In this document: one piece after another, positions 1 through 8,630 of the stretch
Numbering within the stretch: position 1 is the stretch's first letter
Layout: each line of letters opens with the position of its first letter
NCBI RefSeq assembly: GCF_009882935.1
Contig: NZ_WTVA01000014.1
Location: 62,001-126,000, forward strand
Direction: 5' to 3'
Length of the DNA stretch: 64,000 bases
Origin: Sneathiella chungangensis
Lineage (GTDB): Bacteria > Pseudomonadota > Alphaproteobacteria > Sneathiellales > Sneathiellaceae
Notes under the pieces: model-generated
Seen by the model: only the letters and a program-made list of their open reading frames with translations
What the model was told of the DNA's origin: nothing
Database searches by the model: none
Position numbers and translations under genes: made by a program

Positions 1-1
1 C

Positions 2-1804
2 GTCGCCGCAAACGGGTTGAAGAAAGTACGGGACACAAAAGGCGGTAACGCTTTGGCCGGCTTCGGCTCTGCCAAAGGCTCGAACGAGGAAGCCTATCTC
101 TTTCAGAAACTGGTGCGGACCGGCTTCGGCACCAATAACGTGGATCACTGCACGCGGCTCTGTCACGCGTCTTCCGTCGCGGCACTCCTCGAGACCGTTG
201 GCTCGGGCGCGGTCTCGGCACCATTTAACGAGGCCGAAAACGCCGACGTCATCATGGTCATCGGCTCCAACCCCACCGTTAATCATCCGGTCGCCGCCAC
301 GTTTTTCAAGAATGCCGCCAAGAAGGGGGCCAAGCTGATCATTGTCGATCCGCGCGGACAGGCGCTTTCCCGCCACGCCACCTATATGCTGCAGGAAAAG
401 CCCGGCACCGATGTTGCGCTGCTCAATTCCATCATGCATGTGATCGTCGCGGACGGATTAACGGATGAGACCTACATTAAGGAACATACGGAAAATTTTA
501 ACGCGCTGTGCGCTCACCTGAAGGACTTCAGCCCCGAAGCCATGGAAGCTGTCACGGGCATCGACCCCGCAATCATCCGGGAGGTTGCCCATGTTTTCGC
601 CAAAGCGAAGGCCGCGATTATCTTCTGGGGCATGGGCATCAGCCAGCATGTGCATGGCACCGATAATTCGCGCTGTCTGATCAGCCTCTCTCTGATGACA
701 GGACAGGTCGGACGACCGGGCACGGGCCTTCATCCCTTGCGTGGGCAGAACAATGTGCAGGGTGCCTCCGACGTCGCGCTGATCCCGATGTTTTTGCCCG
801 ATTACCAATCGGTGGAAGATCCGGTTATTCGCGAAAAATTCGAGAAATTCTGGGGCGCGTCGCTTGACCCGAAGAAGGGCCTTACCGTGGTCGAGATTAC
901 CGAGGCCATCCATAAGGGTGAGATCAACGCCATGTATATCATGGGCGAGAACCCGGCGATGTCGGATCCCAATGTCAACCATGCCCGCGAAGCGCTCTCG
1001 ATGCTCGACCATCTGGTGGTGCAGGACCTGTTCCTCACGGAAACGGCCGCCTATGCCGATGTGGTCCTGCCCGCCTCCGCCTGGCCTGAAAAAGACGGCA
1101 CCGTCACCAATACCAACCGGCAGGTGCAGATGGGCCGCGCGGCCGTTCCAATGCCGGGAGAGGCGCGTCAGGATCTCTGGATCATACAGGAAATTGCCCG
1201 GCGACTCGGCCTCAACTGGAACTACAGTCACCCGAAAGATGTATTCGCGGAGATGACGCAGGCAATGCACAGCATCCGCGGCATCAGTTGGGATCGGCTG
1301 GAGGCCGAAGATGCCGTCATCTATCCCTGCGAAAGCCCGGGAGATCCGGGTCAGCCGCTGATCTTCACGAAGGATTTTCCGACCGCGAACGGCCTTGGGA
1401 AATTCGTACCGGCGAGCCTGATCTCACCGGATGAGATACCGGATGCGGAATTCCCGGTTGTCCTGACGACCGGTCGATTGTTGGAACATTGGCATACGGG
1501 TTCGATGACCCGCCGCTCGCAAGTCCTGGATGCGGTAGAGCCCGAACCCATCGTCCATATGCCGCCCGTCATGATCGAGGAGCTGGGCGCGAAAGCCGGC
1601 GATCTGGTGACCGTCCGCTCCCGTCGTGGTGAAATCGACATACGCGTACGGGCCGACGGCGCGGTGCAGAACGGCATGATTTTTATCCCCTTCTGCTATG
1701 CCGAAGCGGCCGTTAACCTGCTGACAAACGACGCGCTTGACCCTTTCGGAAAAATCGCGGAAGTTAAATTCTGCGCCGTAAATGTCGAAAGGAAGTCCGC
1801 CTGA
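2..1804 (+). CDS. fdhA: formate dehydrogenase alpha subunit, 3' part (5' end outside window)
   Basis: Molybdopterin- and Fe-S-dependent subunit that oxidises formate to CO2. The frame is open to the left edge, so the N-terminal Fe-S region and the start are missing; about 600 residues of a protein usually over 900 residues remain. Near the left edge the motif DHCTRLCH places a cysteine (TGT at 161-163) followed by histidine at the site of the Mo ligand, so this is the Cys form and not a selenoprotein. The C-terminal molybdopterin dinucleotide-binding domain is seen at TTGRLLEHWHTGS (about 1465-1505). An amidotransferase gene follows after 1 nt. mobA and fdhD, needed for cofactor nucleotide addition and sulfuration, lie about 8 kb on. 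Identity is secure; the partner subunits are presumably upstream of the window. Confidence 0.93.
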   Translation, partial: VAANGLKKVRDTKGGNALAGFGSAKGSNEEAYLFQKLVRTGFGTNNVDHCTRLCHASSVAALLETVGSGAVSAPFNEAENADVIMVIGSNPTVNHPVAATFFKNAAKKGAKLIIVDPRGQALSRHATYMLQEKPGTDVALLNSIMHVIVADGLTDETYIKEHTENFNALCAHLKDFSPEAMEAVTGIDPAIIREVAHVFAKAKAAIIFWGMGISQHVHGTDNSRCLISLSLMTGQVGRPGTGLHPLRGQNNVQGASDVALIPMFLPDYQSVEDPVIREKFEKFWGASLDPKKGLTVVEITEAIHKGEINAMYIMGENPAMSDPNVNHAREALSMLDHLVVQDLFLTETAAYADVVLPASAWPEKDGTVTNTNRQVQMGRAAVPMPGEARQDLWIIQEIARRLGLNWNYSHPKDVFAEMTQAMHSIRGISWDRLEAEDAVIYPCESPGDPGQPLIFTKDFPTANGLGKFVPASLISPDEIPDAEFPVVLTTGRLLEHWHTGSMTRRSQVLDAVEPEPIVHMPPVMIEELGAKAGDLVTVRSRRGEIDIRVRADGAVQNGMIFIPFCYAEAAVNLLTNDALDPFGKIAEVKFCAVNVERKSA

Positions 1805-1805
1805 A

Positions 1806-2519
1806 ATGTCCGACGATCTGAAGAGAAGAACAACTGTCGGAATTATCCAGACGGGACGTGTAGGCGGGTCGCTTGGCGTCAAGTACGGTGAGTATCCGGA
1901 TATGTTCATGGCGCTGTTCAAGGACGAACCTTTCGACTACGTCACCTACCCCGCCATAGACAAAAAGCTGCCCAAGCATCCGCTTGAATGCGACGCTTGG
2001 GTCATCACGGGGTCGAAGCATGGGGTGTACGAGGATTTCGACTGGATTGCGCCGCTTGAGAATTGCGTGCGCAAGCTGATCGCGAGCGGCCAGCCAACCA
2101 TAGGTATATGTTTCGGGCATCAGATTATGGCAAAGGCCATGGGCGGCCGGGTCGAAAAATTCTCCGGCGGATGGGGCGTCGGGCGGATGACCTACACGGA
2201 CCTCACCAGTAGCAGCGAAGCGCGGCTTCTTTCCTTTCACCAGGATCAGGTAACCGATCCGCCGGAAAGCGCGGACCTTATTCTCACATCCGACTTCTGT
2301 CTGTTCGCCGGACTGAAATATTCACCGGCGTGTTTTTCCTTGCAGCCACATCCCGAGCATACGCTGCCGTTTATGGTGGATCTGATCAATCAGCGGCGTG
2401 GTGTGCAGCTTTCCGTCGAACTTGCGGATCAGGCCCTCTCCTCCCTCGCGGGACCGAATGACCAGGAACAATATGGCCAGTGGATGGCCGAAGTATTGAA
2501 GGGAGAGAGGCGGATATAA
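1806..2519 (+). CDS. class I glutamine amidotransferase (GATase1) protein
   Basis: A 237-residue stand-alone glutamine amidotransferase domain that would release ammonia from glutamine. The nucleophile is Cys102 in GICFGHQ, and the His/Glu pair lies in PHPEH near residue 185. ATG 1806 is chosen over an in-frame start 24 nt upstream because GGAAG lies just before it and it follows the fdhA stop after 1 nt. The close spacing suggests co-transcription with fdhA. The family (GMP-synthase-like amidotransferases, including gamma-glutamyl hydrolases) acts on various substrates, and I cannot tell which applies. No synthetase partner is adjacent. An amidotransferase is not a usual member of formate dehydrogenase operons, where a delta subunit, fdhD or mobA would be expected. 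Confidence 0.85.
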   Translation: MSDDLKRRTTVGIIQTGRVGGSLGVKYGEYPDMFMALFKDEPFDYVTYPAIDKKLPKHPLECDAWVITGSKHGVYEDFDWIAPLENCVRKLIASGQPTIGICFGHQIMAKAMGGRVEKFSGGWGVGRMTYTDLTSSSEARLLSFHQDQVTDPPESADLILTSDFCLFAGLKYSPACFSLQPHPEHTLPFMVDLINQRRGVQLSVELADQALSSLAGPNDQEQYGQWMAEVLKGERRI

Positions 2520-2559
2520 TATCGCCTCTCCACTTGTCCCGGCACGCTTCGGGATCCAA

Positions 2560-3297
2560 TCAGCTTTTCTTAAATCCCGATAGCCGTTCCTCTTCGCCGC
2601 TGGCGCGCCCCGGACTATTTTTACGCTCAAATTCAAGACCGTCTTTCAGGCCGTAATCCTGTCCCTTGTTCACCAGCATCTTGTCGGCACGAAGAGTATG
2701 CCAGGAATTCTCGACAATGCTGCGGGCCAACTTTAGCGCCTCATCAGAGAGCCTGGAATCGGCGACGCATTTATTCACGAGGCCGATCTCGAAGGCCTCA
2801 GCGCCGCCCACAACACGACCGGTAAACATCATTTCCTTTGCATTCAGAACGCCGATGCGGCGCGGCAGCCGCTGGCTCATGCCCCAAAGCGGCGTCAAAG
2901 CCCATTTACCATGAGTATCGGCAAATTTCGCGCTTTCACTGCAGATCATCAAATCGCACGCGAGCACCAGTTCCAAAGCTCCCGTATAGCAATGCCCCTG
3001 GACCTCTGCGATCACCGGCTGCGGCAGATCCTCGATCATCTCGACGGTTTCGACCTGAAACAGCGGATGGGGCGCCTGCTCCCCGGCCTGCATCGCCTTG
3101 AGATCGTTACCGGCCGAAAATGACCGGCCTTCCCCCCGCAAAATAACGCAGCCGATTTCCTCCTGCTGTTCTGCAAGCGTTTTCACATGCGCCTGCAATT
3201 CAACAAACAGGGACGGACTGAGAGCGTTAAGCGCCTCCGGCCGGTTCAGGCTTAATATCGCGATCCCGTCAATATCATTTCGTGTAACCAGCGCCAT
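2560..3297 (-). CDS. enoyl-CoA hydratase/isomerase family protein
   Basis: A 245-residue crotonase-fold protein. The oxyanion-hole segments are visible (GRSFSAGNDL near residue 60, and GHCYTGALELVLACDL near residue 105). The first catalytic Glu of hydratases is kept in TGALE. The position of the second catalytic Glu reads HGKWALTPLWG, so it appears replaced; activity as a classical hydratase is therefore uncertain, and an isomerase or thioester hydrolase role is possible. The gene starts 3 nt after the stop of the upstream EamA gene, and an AGGA ribosome site lies inside that gene's end. It is the last gene of the mmsA-mmsB operon, which suggests a role in branched-chain acyl-CoA breakdown. 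Confidence 0.85.
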   Translation of the reverse strand: MALVTRNDIDGIAILSLNRPEALNALSPSLFVELQAHVKTLAEQQEEIGCVILRGEGRSFSAGNDLKAMQAGEQAPHPLFQVETVEMIEDLPQPVIAEVQGHCYTGALELVLACDLMICSESAKFADTHGKWALTPLWGMSQRLPRRIGVLNAKEMMFTGRVVGGAEAFEIGLVNKCVADSRLSDEALKLARSIVENSWHTLRADKMLVNKGQDYGLKDGLEFERKNSPGRASGEEERLSGFKKS

Positions 3298-3300
3298 CGA

Positions 3301-4218
3301 TCAGGTCCTTTCAATTGAGTTGGCGACCAGGTCCTTTTGCATTTTTCGAATTACGTATCGTTCCCGGTAAAAAGTGTAAACGCCGCTTCCAACAATAATT
3401 AGGCTGCCCAGGATTGTCCAACTGTCCGGGATATCGCCAAAAACGACAAAGCCGAGGATGATGGCCCAGATCAGGATTGTATAGCGGAAGGGGGAGGAAA
3501 AACTGATATCGCCGACACGCATCGCCATGATGCTGAACTGATATCCGAAAATCACAAAGAGGGACGCGAGCGCCAGCAGGCTGATCCCTTCCGCCGTTAC
3601 CGGCCGCCATTCTGTCGTGAAGGACAAAATTGCGCCGACGACCATCACGGAAATCGACGTAAGTAGCGAGACGAACAGGGACGGCACGGCCGCAGACAGG
3701 CGGCGGGTCGACAAATCGCGCAGCACGATGAAAAGAACGGCGATAATGGCGTAGACGGAAAACTCGTTAAACCCATCGGACCCGGGCCTTACAACCATAA
3801 TCACACCAATGAAACCGGCAGAAATCGCAAGGTATCGGCGCCACCCAACTGCCTCGGAAAGAAAGATCGCCCCTGCCAGCGTAACGGCAAGCGGCAGCGC
3901 CTGCAGGATCGCTGTGGCGTTGGCGATCGGCATGTGAAAAAGCGCGGTGAGGTAAAAAACCGCGCCGCCGACCTCACCGACAAGCCGAAGACTGACGGCC
4001 AGTCGATCTCCCTTCGGGATGCGAAGGGTGAGCACGCCCTTCAACAGACAAAATCCGGCCAGCAAAATGCTTGTAAAAACGCCACGCAAAAACATCGCCT
4101 GAAAGATGCTTAGATGCTCTGCAACAAGCTTCATGGTCGTGTCATTGATAACAAAGGCGGCCATGCTGATCGACATGAAGGCCGCCCCGCGCATATTGTC
4201 GGAGATTTGAACGCTCAT
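3301..4218 (-). CDS. DMT-superfamily (EamA) transporter
   Basis: A 305-residue inner-membrane protein with ten predicted hydrophobic segments in two repeated halves, typical of the drug/metabolite transporter superfamily (EamA domains at about 10-145 and 155-285). Segments such as AFVINDTTMKLVAEHL at the N-terminus and FGYQFSIMAMRVGDISF in the second half fit the family. The substrate is not evident. The gene is 62 nt downstream of the alpha/beta hydrolase and 3 nt upstream of the enoyl-CoA hydratase, so it belongs to the mmsA operon and may export or import a metabolite of that pathway. The ribosome site before ATG 4218 is weak. Confidence 0.9.
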   Translation of the reverse strand: MSVQISDNMRGAAFMSISMAAFVINDTTMKLVAEHLSIFQAMFLRGVFTSILLAGFCLLKGVLTLRIPKGDRLAVSLRLVGEVGGAVFYLTALFHMPIANATAILQALPLAVTLAGAIFLSEAVGWRRYLAISAGFIGVIMVVRPGSDGFNEFSVYAIIAVLFIVLRDLSTRRLSAAVPSLFVSLLTSISVMVVGAILSFTTEWRPVTAEGISLLALASLFVIFGYQFSIMAMRVGDISFSSPFRYTILIWAIILGFVVFGDIPDSWTILGSLIIVGSGVYTFYRERYVIRKMQKDLVANSIERT

Positions 4219-4280
4219 TGGTCATTAGTCAGTTAAAAGGCGGCAAACCGCAAGCAATTTTCGCACCGGTGATAAAGAAT

Positions 4281-5084
4281 TTATCGCTGATCCCGCTTGA
4301 CTGCGCGTGAAATGAATTCTGTTGTACGCGCCAATACTTCGCCGCCCTTTTCCTGCCAGGGATTATGGCCGCAATTGTCGAGAATGAGCCTCTTGAAGGC
4401 ACCGCAAACCAGCGCCTCGATCGCGTCGATCTGGGCCAATGTTCCATAAGCATCGTCGCGCCCCTGGATGGCCAGCACCGGCGCCGCGATACCGGGAAGG
4501 AATTTTTCGATATTCCATTTTTTAAACCTGGGATCGAGCCAGGCGTCATTCCAGCCGCGAAAAGCAACATCGGTGTTTATTCCATGGAATTTTTCTAGCT
4601 TCTTCCGCAGCCCGAACTCTTCATATTCGCACTTCGCCGCCTCAATTCCCGCGATGGAAATGTCTTCGCAAAATACATGCGGCGCCATTGCGACGACGGC
4701 AAGCGGTTGCGCAATATCCGGCAAGCCCGCATAGATCAAAGCAATCGATGCACCATCGGAATGGCCGACAAGGACAGGTTTCTCGATGCCAAAATGCGAT
4801 AGAAGCCTTGGAAGGAAATCCGCGGCCTCCTGTTCCATGTAATCGAGCGGACGCGGCAGTTCGCAGGCAGCCGAACCACCATAGCCGGCTCGGCTATAAA
4901 TCAATCCTGCGCAGCCCGTAGACTGGCAGAGACGATCAGGGAAGTCCCGCCACAACGCCGTGCATCCGAGGCCTTCATGTAAAAAAACAAGAACCGGTTT
5001 TCGCGGATCAAGAACATCGATTGATCGATACTCGATCCGCGTACCGGCAATTTCCGCTATCCTGACGTCAGGTGCCGCCGTCAC
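4281..5084 (-). CDS. alpha/beta hydrolase
   Basis: A 267-residue alpha/beta-hydrolase-fold enzyme. The oxyanion region is HEGLGC near residue 36. The nucleophile elbow GHSDG gives Ser near residue 109. The acid is probably an Asp of QGRDDAYG and the base His is in NCGHNPW near residue 240, so the triad is complete. It starts at GTG and overlaps the mmsB stop by 4 nt (GTGA), which implies translational coupling. The position inside the mmsA-mmsB operon suggests a thioester or ester from valine or related acyl-CoA breakdown as substrate, but this is inference. No signal peptide, so it is cytoplasmic. Confidence 0.9.
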   Translation of the reverse strand: MTAAPDVRIAEIAGTRIEYRSIDVLDPRKPVLVFLHEGLGCTALWRDFPDRLCQSTGCAGLIYSRAGYGGSAACELPRPLDYMEQEAADFLPRLLSHFGIEKPVLVGHSDGASIALIYAGLPDIAQPLAVVAMAPHVFCEDISIAGIEAAKCEYEEFGLRKKLEKFHGINTDVAFRGWNDAWLDPRFKKWNIEKFLPGIAAPVLAIQGRDDAYGTLAQIDAIEALVCGAFKRLILDNCGHNPWQEKGGEVLARTTEFISRAVKRDQR

Positions 5085-5968
5085 GATTTCCGGATCATAT
5101 TGACGATCCCGGAGAAGTCTGCCGCCTGGCCCTCGCCCCCGACATAGGCCTCATAGAGGTCCATCGCCGCCCTGCCGAGTTTTGTCGACGCGCCGAAATC
5201 GCCGGCGGCATCCTGACTGAGATGCAGGTCCTTCAGCATATTCTCCGCAGAGAAGCCGGGCTTGTAGCCGTTATTCGCAGGGCTCGTCGGCACGGGACCC
5301 GGGACCGGGCAATAGCTGGTCAGCGACCAGCACTGGCCCGATGCGGTCGAGACGATATCAAACATGGTCTGATGCTCAAGACCGAGTTTTTCGGCGAGAA
5401 CAAACGCCTCGCAAACGCCGATCATGGAAATGCCGAGGATCATATTGTTACAGATCTTCGCCGCCTGCCCGTTTCCAGGTCCGCCGGTATGCACGATGTT
5501 TTTCCCCATCGCCTCAAGGATTGGCTTTGCCGCCTCAAACGCGCCGGAATTCCCGCCAACCATGAACGTCAGTGTGCCCGCGGCCGCACCGCCGACACCG
5601 CCACTGACAGGGGCGTCCACCATACTCATTCCCGCCGCAGCAGCTGCCTTTTCCACCTCGCGTGATGTCGAGACATCAATCGTCGAACAATCGATAAACA
5701 GCGTTCCCTGATCCGCGGCGCTCAAAATTCCCTGATCGCCGAGATAGACGGCGCGGACATGATCGCCCTTGGGAAGCATCGTCACAACGACACCGACATT
5801 TGAGGCAGCCTCCGCCGCACTTGGCGCGGCGCTCGCCCCTTCCGACACGCAGTCCGCAACAGCCTTTTCAGATAAATCGAAAACCTTGACCGAATGACCG
5901 GCCTTCAGGAGATTGCGGGCCATCGGCCCGCCCATATTCCCGACCCCAATAAAACCAATTCTGGCCAT
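5081..5968 (-). CDS. mmsB: 3-hydroxyisobutyrate dehydrogenase
   Basis: NAD-dependent oxidation of 3-hydroxyisobutyrate to methylmalonate semialdehyde in valine catabolism. The 295-residue protein has the beta-hydroxyacid dehydrogenase layout: N-terminal Rossmann motif GFIGVGNMGGPMARN, substrate-binding DAPVSGGVGGAAAGTL near residue 120, and catalytic Lys in GNGQAAKICNN near residue 170. Length is normal for the family. It lies 63 nt downstream of mmsA and overlaps the next hydrolase gene by 4 nt. Pairing with mmsA makes the substrate assignment likely; tartronate semialdehyde reductase would be the main alternative by sequence alone. Confidence 0.93.
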   Translation of the reverse strand: MARIGFIGVGNMGGPMARNLLKAGHSVKVFDLSEKAVADCVSEGASAAPSAAEAASNVGVVVTMLPKGDHVRAVYLGDQGILSAADQGTLFIDCSTIDVSTSREVEKAAAAAGMSMVDAPVSGGVGGAAAGTLTFMVGGNSGAFEAAKPILEAMGKNIVHTGGPGNGQAAKICNNMILGISMIGVCEAFVLAEKLGLEHQTMFDIVSTASGQCWSLTSYCPVPGPVPTSPANNGYKPGFSAENMLKDLHLSQDAAGDFGASTKLGRAAMDLYEAYVGGEGQAADFSGIVNMIRKS

Positions 5969-6031
5969 ATCCTTCTCCTTTTAGGGGCGGTCTTGACCGG
6001 AAACGCCAAAGACCGCTCCCTTCGTAGTTTT

Positions 6032-7525
6032 TTATTTATGGGTTGGCATGATGAATTCGGCGCCGGCCTTGATGCTGTCGGGCCAGCGCGACGTTACCGT
6101 CTTCACCTTGGTATAGAAACGAACGCCTTCCGGACCATGTTGGTTATGATCGCCAAAGGCCGAATTCTTCCAGCCGCCGAAGCTGTGGAACGCGAGCGGC
6201 ACCGGGATCGGAACATTGACACCTACCATGCCGACCTCGACATTATTGGAAAAGGCGCGCGCGACGTCACCATTGCGCGTAAAAATTGACGTACCATTAC
6301 CGAACTCATGCTTGTCGACCATTTCGATGGCCTCATTGAAAGTCGGCGCCCGGACAACAGACAGAACCGGGCCGAAAATCTCTTCCTTGTAAATCCGCAT
6401 GTCGGTTTTCACATTATCGAACAGACAACCGCCCATGTAAAAGCCGCTTTCATAGCCCTGAAGGGACAGATCGCGGCCATCCACCACAAGGTCGGCGCCT
6501 TCCTGGATGCCGAGGTCCACATAGCCCTTGACCTTTTCCAGATGCTCTTTGGTCACCAGCGGCCCCATGTCGCCGTCGGCAGCACTCGGCCCGACCTTCA
6601 GGCCGCGCACTTTCGGCGCCAGCCTTTCGACCAGTTCGTCCCCGGCATCACCAACGGCAACCGCGACCGAGATCGCCATGCAGCGTTCGCCGGCCGAGCC
6701 GTAACCTGCGCCGATCAGCGCATCGACGGCCTTGTCCATGTCAGCGTCGGGCATCACCAGCATATGGTTCTTTGCACCGCCCATGGCCTGAACGCGCTTG
6801 CCGGCCGCAGCGGCGCGGGAATAGACATACTTCGCAATCGGCGTGGAGCCGACGAAGCTGACCGCCTTGATGCGCGGATCGTCCAGTATCGTGTCAACGG
6901 CTAGCTTGTCGCCATTCACAACGTTAAGTACGCCCTTGGGTGCACCCGCTTTAACCATCAATTCGCCCAGTTTCATGGGGAGAGACGGATCTTTTTCAGA
7001 TGGTTTCAGAACAAAGGTGTTTCCGCAGGCGATCGCGACAGCGAACATCCACATCGGCACCATTGCCGGAAAGTTGAAGGGCGTGATACCGGCAACCACA
7101 CCGAGTGGCTTACGCATGGAATACATATCAATGCCCGACGAGACATTGTCGGAGAATTCGCCTTTCAGCAGATGCGGAATACCGCAAGCGAACTCGACGA
7201 CTTCGAGACCGCGGATAATAGAGCCCTTGGCGTCCGAATGCACCTTGCCATGCTCACTCGCAAGCAGAGCGGCAAGCTCATCGATGTTATCCTCGACCAG
7301 TTGCTTGAATTTGAACATGACGCGCGCGCGGGTGATCGGCGACGTCGCCGCCCATTCGGGAAATGCCGCCAGGCTGTTGGCAACGGCATCGCCCACTTCC
7401 GCCTCGGAAGCGAGTGGTACATCGGCCTTATGCTCACCGGTGCTCGGATTATAAACGGGGCCGAAACGGCCAGACTTGCCGGCGACATACTGACCGCCGA
7501 TAAAATGCTTCAATTGCTCTGTCAT
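6032..7525 (-). CDS. mmsA: CoA-acylating methylmalonate-semialdehyde dehydrogenase
   Basis: Converts methylmalonate semialdehyde (or malonate semialdehyde) with CoA and NAD to propionyl-CoA (or acetyl-CoA) and CO2. The 497-residue protein has the aldehyde-dehydrogenase fold: [14 protein letters not shown] near residue 145, [12 protein letters not shown] near residue 225, and the catalytic Cys in [11 protein letters not shown] near residue 280. The ATG at 7525 is chosen over an in-frame TTG 15 nt upstream because GGGAG sits 8 nt before it. It heads a leftward operon of five genes (mmsA, mmsB, hydrolase, EamA, enoyl-CoA hydratase). A LysR gene starts 101 nt away on the other strand with repeated motifs between them, so LysR control is likely. 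Confidence 0.95.
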   Translation of the reverse strand: MTEQLKHFIGGQYVAGKSGRFGPVYNPSTGEHKADVPLASEAEVGDAVANSLAAFPEWAATSPITRARVMFKFKQLVEDNIDELAALLASEHGKVHSDAKGSIIRGLEVVEFACGIPHLLKGEFSDNVSSGIDMYSMRKPLGVVAGITPFNFPAMVPMWMFAVAIACGNTFVLKPSEKDPSLPMKLGELMVKAGAPKGVLNVVNGDKLAVDTILDDPRIKAVSFVGSTPIAKYVYSRAAAAGKRVQAMGGAKNHMLVMPDADMDKAVDALIGAGYGSAGERCMAISVAVAVGDAGDELVERLAPKVRGLKVGPSAADGDMGPLVTKEHLEKVKGYVDLGIQEGADLVVDGRDLSLQGYESGFYMGGCLFDNVKTDMRIYKEEIFGPVLSVVRAPTFNEAIEMVDKHEFGNGTSIFTRNGDVARAFSNNVEVGMVGVNVPIPVPLAFHSFGGWKNSAFGDHNQHGPEGVRFYTKVKTVTSRWPDSIKAGAEFIMPTHK

Positions 7526-7562
7526 GTGATCTACTCCCAAAGGATTCTTATTCGTCGACTTT

Positions 7563-7627
7563 ACATAGGTAAAAATGCAAAGTAATTAGAGAAGATTGCA
7601 CATTCCCTGTGTAAAAATGCACATAGG
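7563..7627. promoter_or_regulatory. repeat-rich divergent mmsA/LysR control region
   Basis: ACATAGG occurs at 7563-7569 and 7621-7627. TAAAAATGCA occurs at 7570-7579 and again, one base short of the second ACATAGG, at 7612-7621. TGCACAT occurs at 7597-7603 and 7618-7624, 21 nt apart, i.e. two helical turns. CACA-N5-TGTG at 7599-7611 is a small inverted repeat. Repeats phased by whole turns between a LysR gene and a divergent catabolic operon are what a LysR-type operator looks like, so this is probably where the adjacent regulator binds. The exact site is inferred. Confidence 0.55.
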
Positions 7628-8538
7628 TGATTATCATTTTTGACTGGAACGACGTCCGTTTCTTTCTTGAGCTTAGCCGTAAAGGCCGCCTGACGGAAGT
7701 GGCTAAAGCGCTGAAAGTTGATCATACGACGGTGAGCCGGCGCGTGCTGGCTCTTGAAGAGAAGCTCGATGCGAAATTATTCGAGGCGACCTCACGCGGA
7801 TTCGTCCTCACAGAGGCCGGAGAACGGCTCTTGCCCCAGGCGGAGCAGATGGAAAGTGCCTCGGCGACTATTCAGGATATGGTCGGCGGAGAGAACCAGA
7901 CCCTGACCGGGACCGTGCGTCTTGGCGTACCGGAGGGATTCGGCAGCCAGTTTTTGTCCGGTGAATTGCCTGCCTTTCAGAAACTGCATCCCAAAATCGA
8001 GCTGGAATTCGTCGCGAATGACCGGTTTGTCAGCCTGTCCAAACGGGAAGCAGATTTATCCATCACCCTCGGCCGACCGAAATCGGGCCGACTGATTTCC
8101 CGCAAACTCACCGATTACCGCCTCCGCCTCTATGCAACGCGGGACTATCTCAAGCAGCACAAGCCGATACGCAGGCGGGAGGATTTGCGTCATCACAACT
8201 TTATCTCCTATATCGAAGAGCTGGTGCCGGACCCGCAACTTCTTTACCTGAGCGACGTTATCGGCAACCCCAATGTCAATTTAAAGAGTTCGAGCATCGT
8301 CTTTCAGTTTCAGGCCACACTCGCCGGGGCCGGCGTCAGTATTCTGCATTGCTTCGCCGCTGATGAATATCCCGAGCTGGTTCCGCTTCTTCCAGAGGAA
8401 ATCAGTATCGATCGGAGCTACTGGCTGAATACGCCTGAAGACATCCACGATCTCGCACGGATCAAAGCCGTCAGCGACTTTCTGAGTGACGTTGTCCAGC
8501 GGCGGAGGAACAAGCTCATGGGAGAAAAAGACGGTTAG
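7627..8538 (+). CDS. LysR-family transcriptional regulator
   Basis: A 303-residue DNA-binding regulator. The N-terminal winged helix-turn-helix is seen at residues 5-65 (LTEVAKALKVDHTTVSRRV, then LEEKLDAKLFEATSRG), followed by a linker helix and a periplasmic-binding-like effector domain from about residue 92 (LTGTVRLGVPEGFGSQF). The start is a GTG at 7627 and there is no better in-frame choice. It is divergent from mmsA, with phased repeats in the gap, so it probably controls the mmsA operon in response to a pathway intermediate. It probably also represses itself, as the repeats run up to its own start. Confidence 0.92.
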   Translation: MIIIFDWNDVRFFLELSRKGRLTEVAKALKVDHTTVSRRVLALEEKLDAKLFEATSRGFVLTEAGERLLPQAEQMESASATIQDMVGGENQTLTGTVRLGVPEGFGSQFLSGELPAFQKLHPKIELEFVANDRFVSLSKREADLSITLGRPKSGRLISRKLTDYRLRLYATRDYLKQHKPIRRREDLRHHNFISYIEELVPDPQLLYLSDVIGNPNVNLKSSSIVFQFQATLAGAGVSILHCFAADEYPELVPLLPEEISIDRSYWLNTPEDIHDLARIKAVSDFLSDVVQRRRNKLMGEKDG

Positions 8539-8630
8539 GCTTTCCAGTTGACGAGCGCCCGACTTCTTGAGCACAGTTCGACCACGATCGAAGCAACAAC
8601 ATCAATCAATGGATATTCTCAAGCTCCTTC

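Noticed and set aside
458-1270. 270-codon open frame antisense to fdhA
   Set aside because: It mirrors the conserved formate dehydrogenase coding sequence and encodes no recognisable protein; a by-product of codon bias on the other strand.
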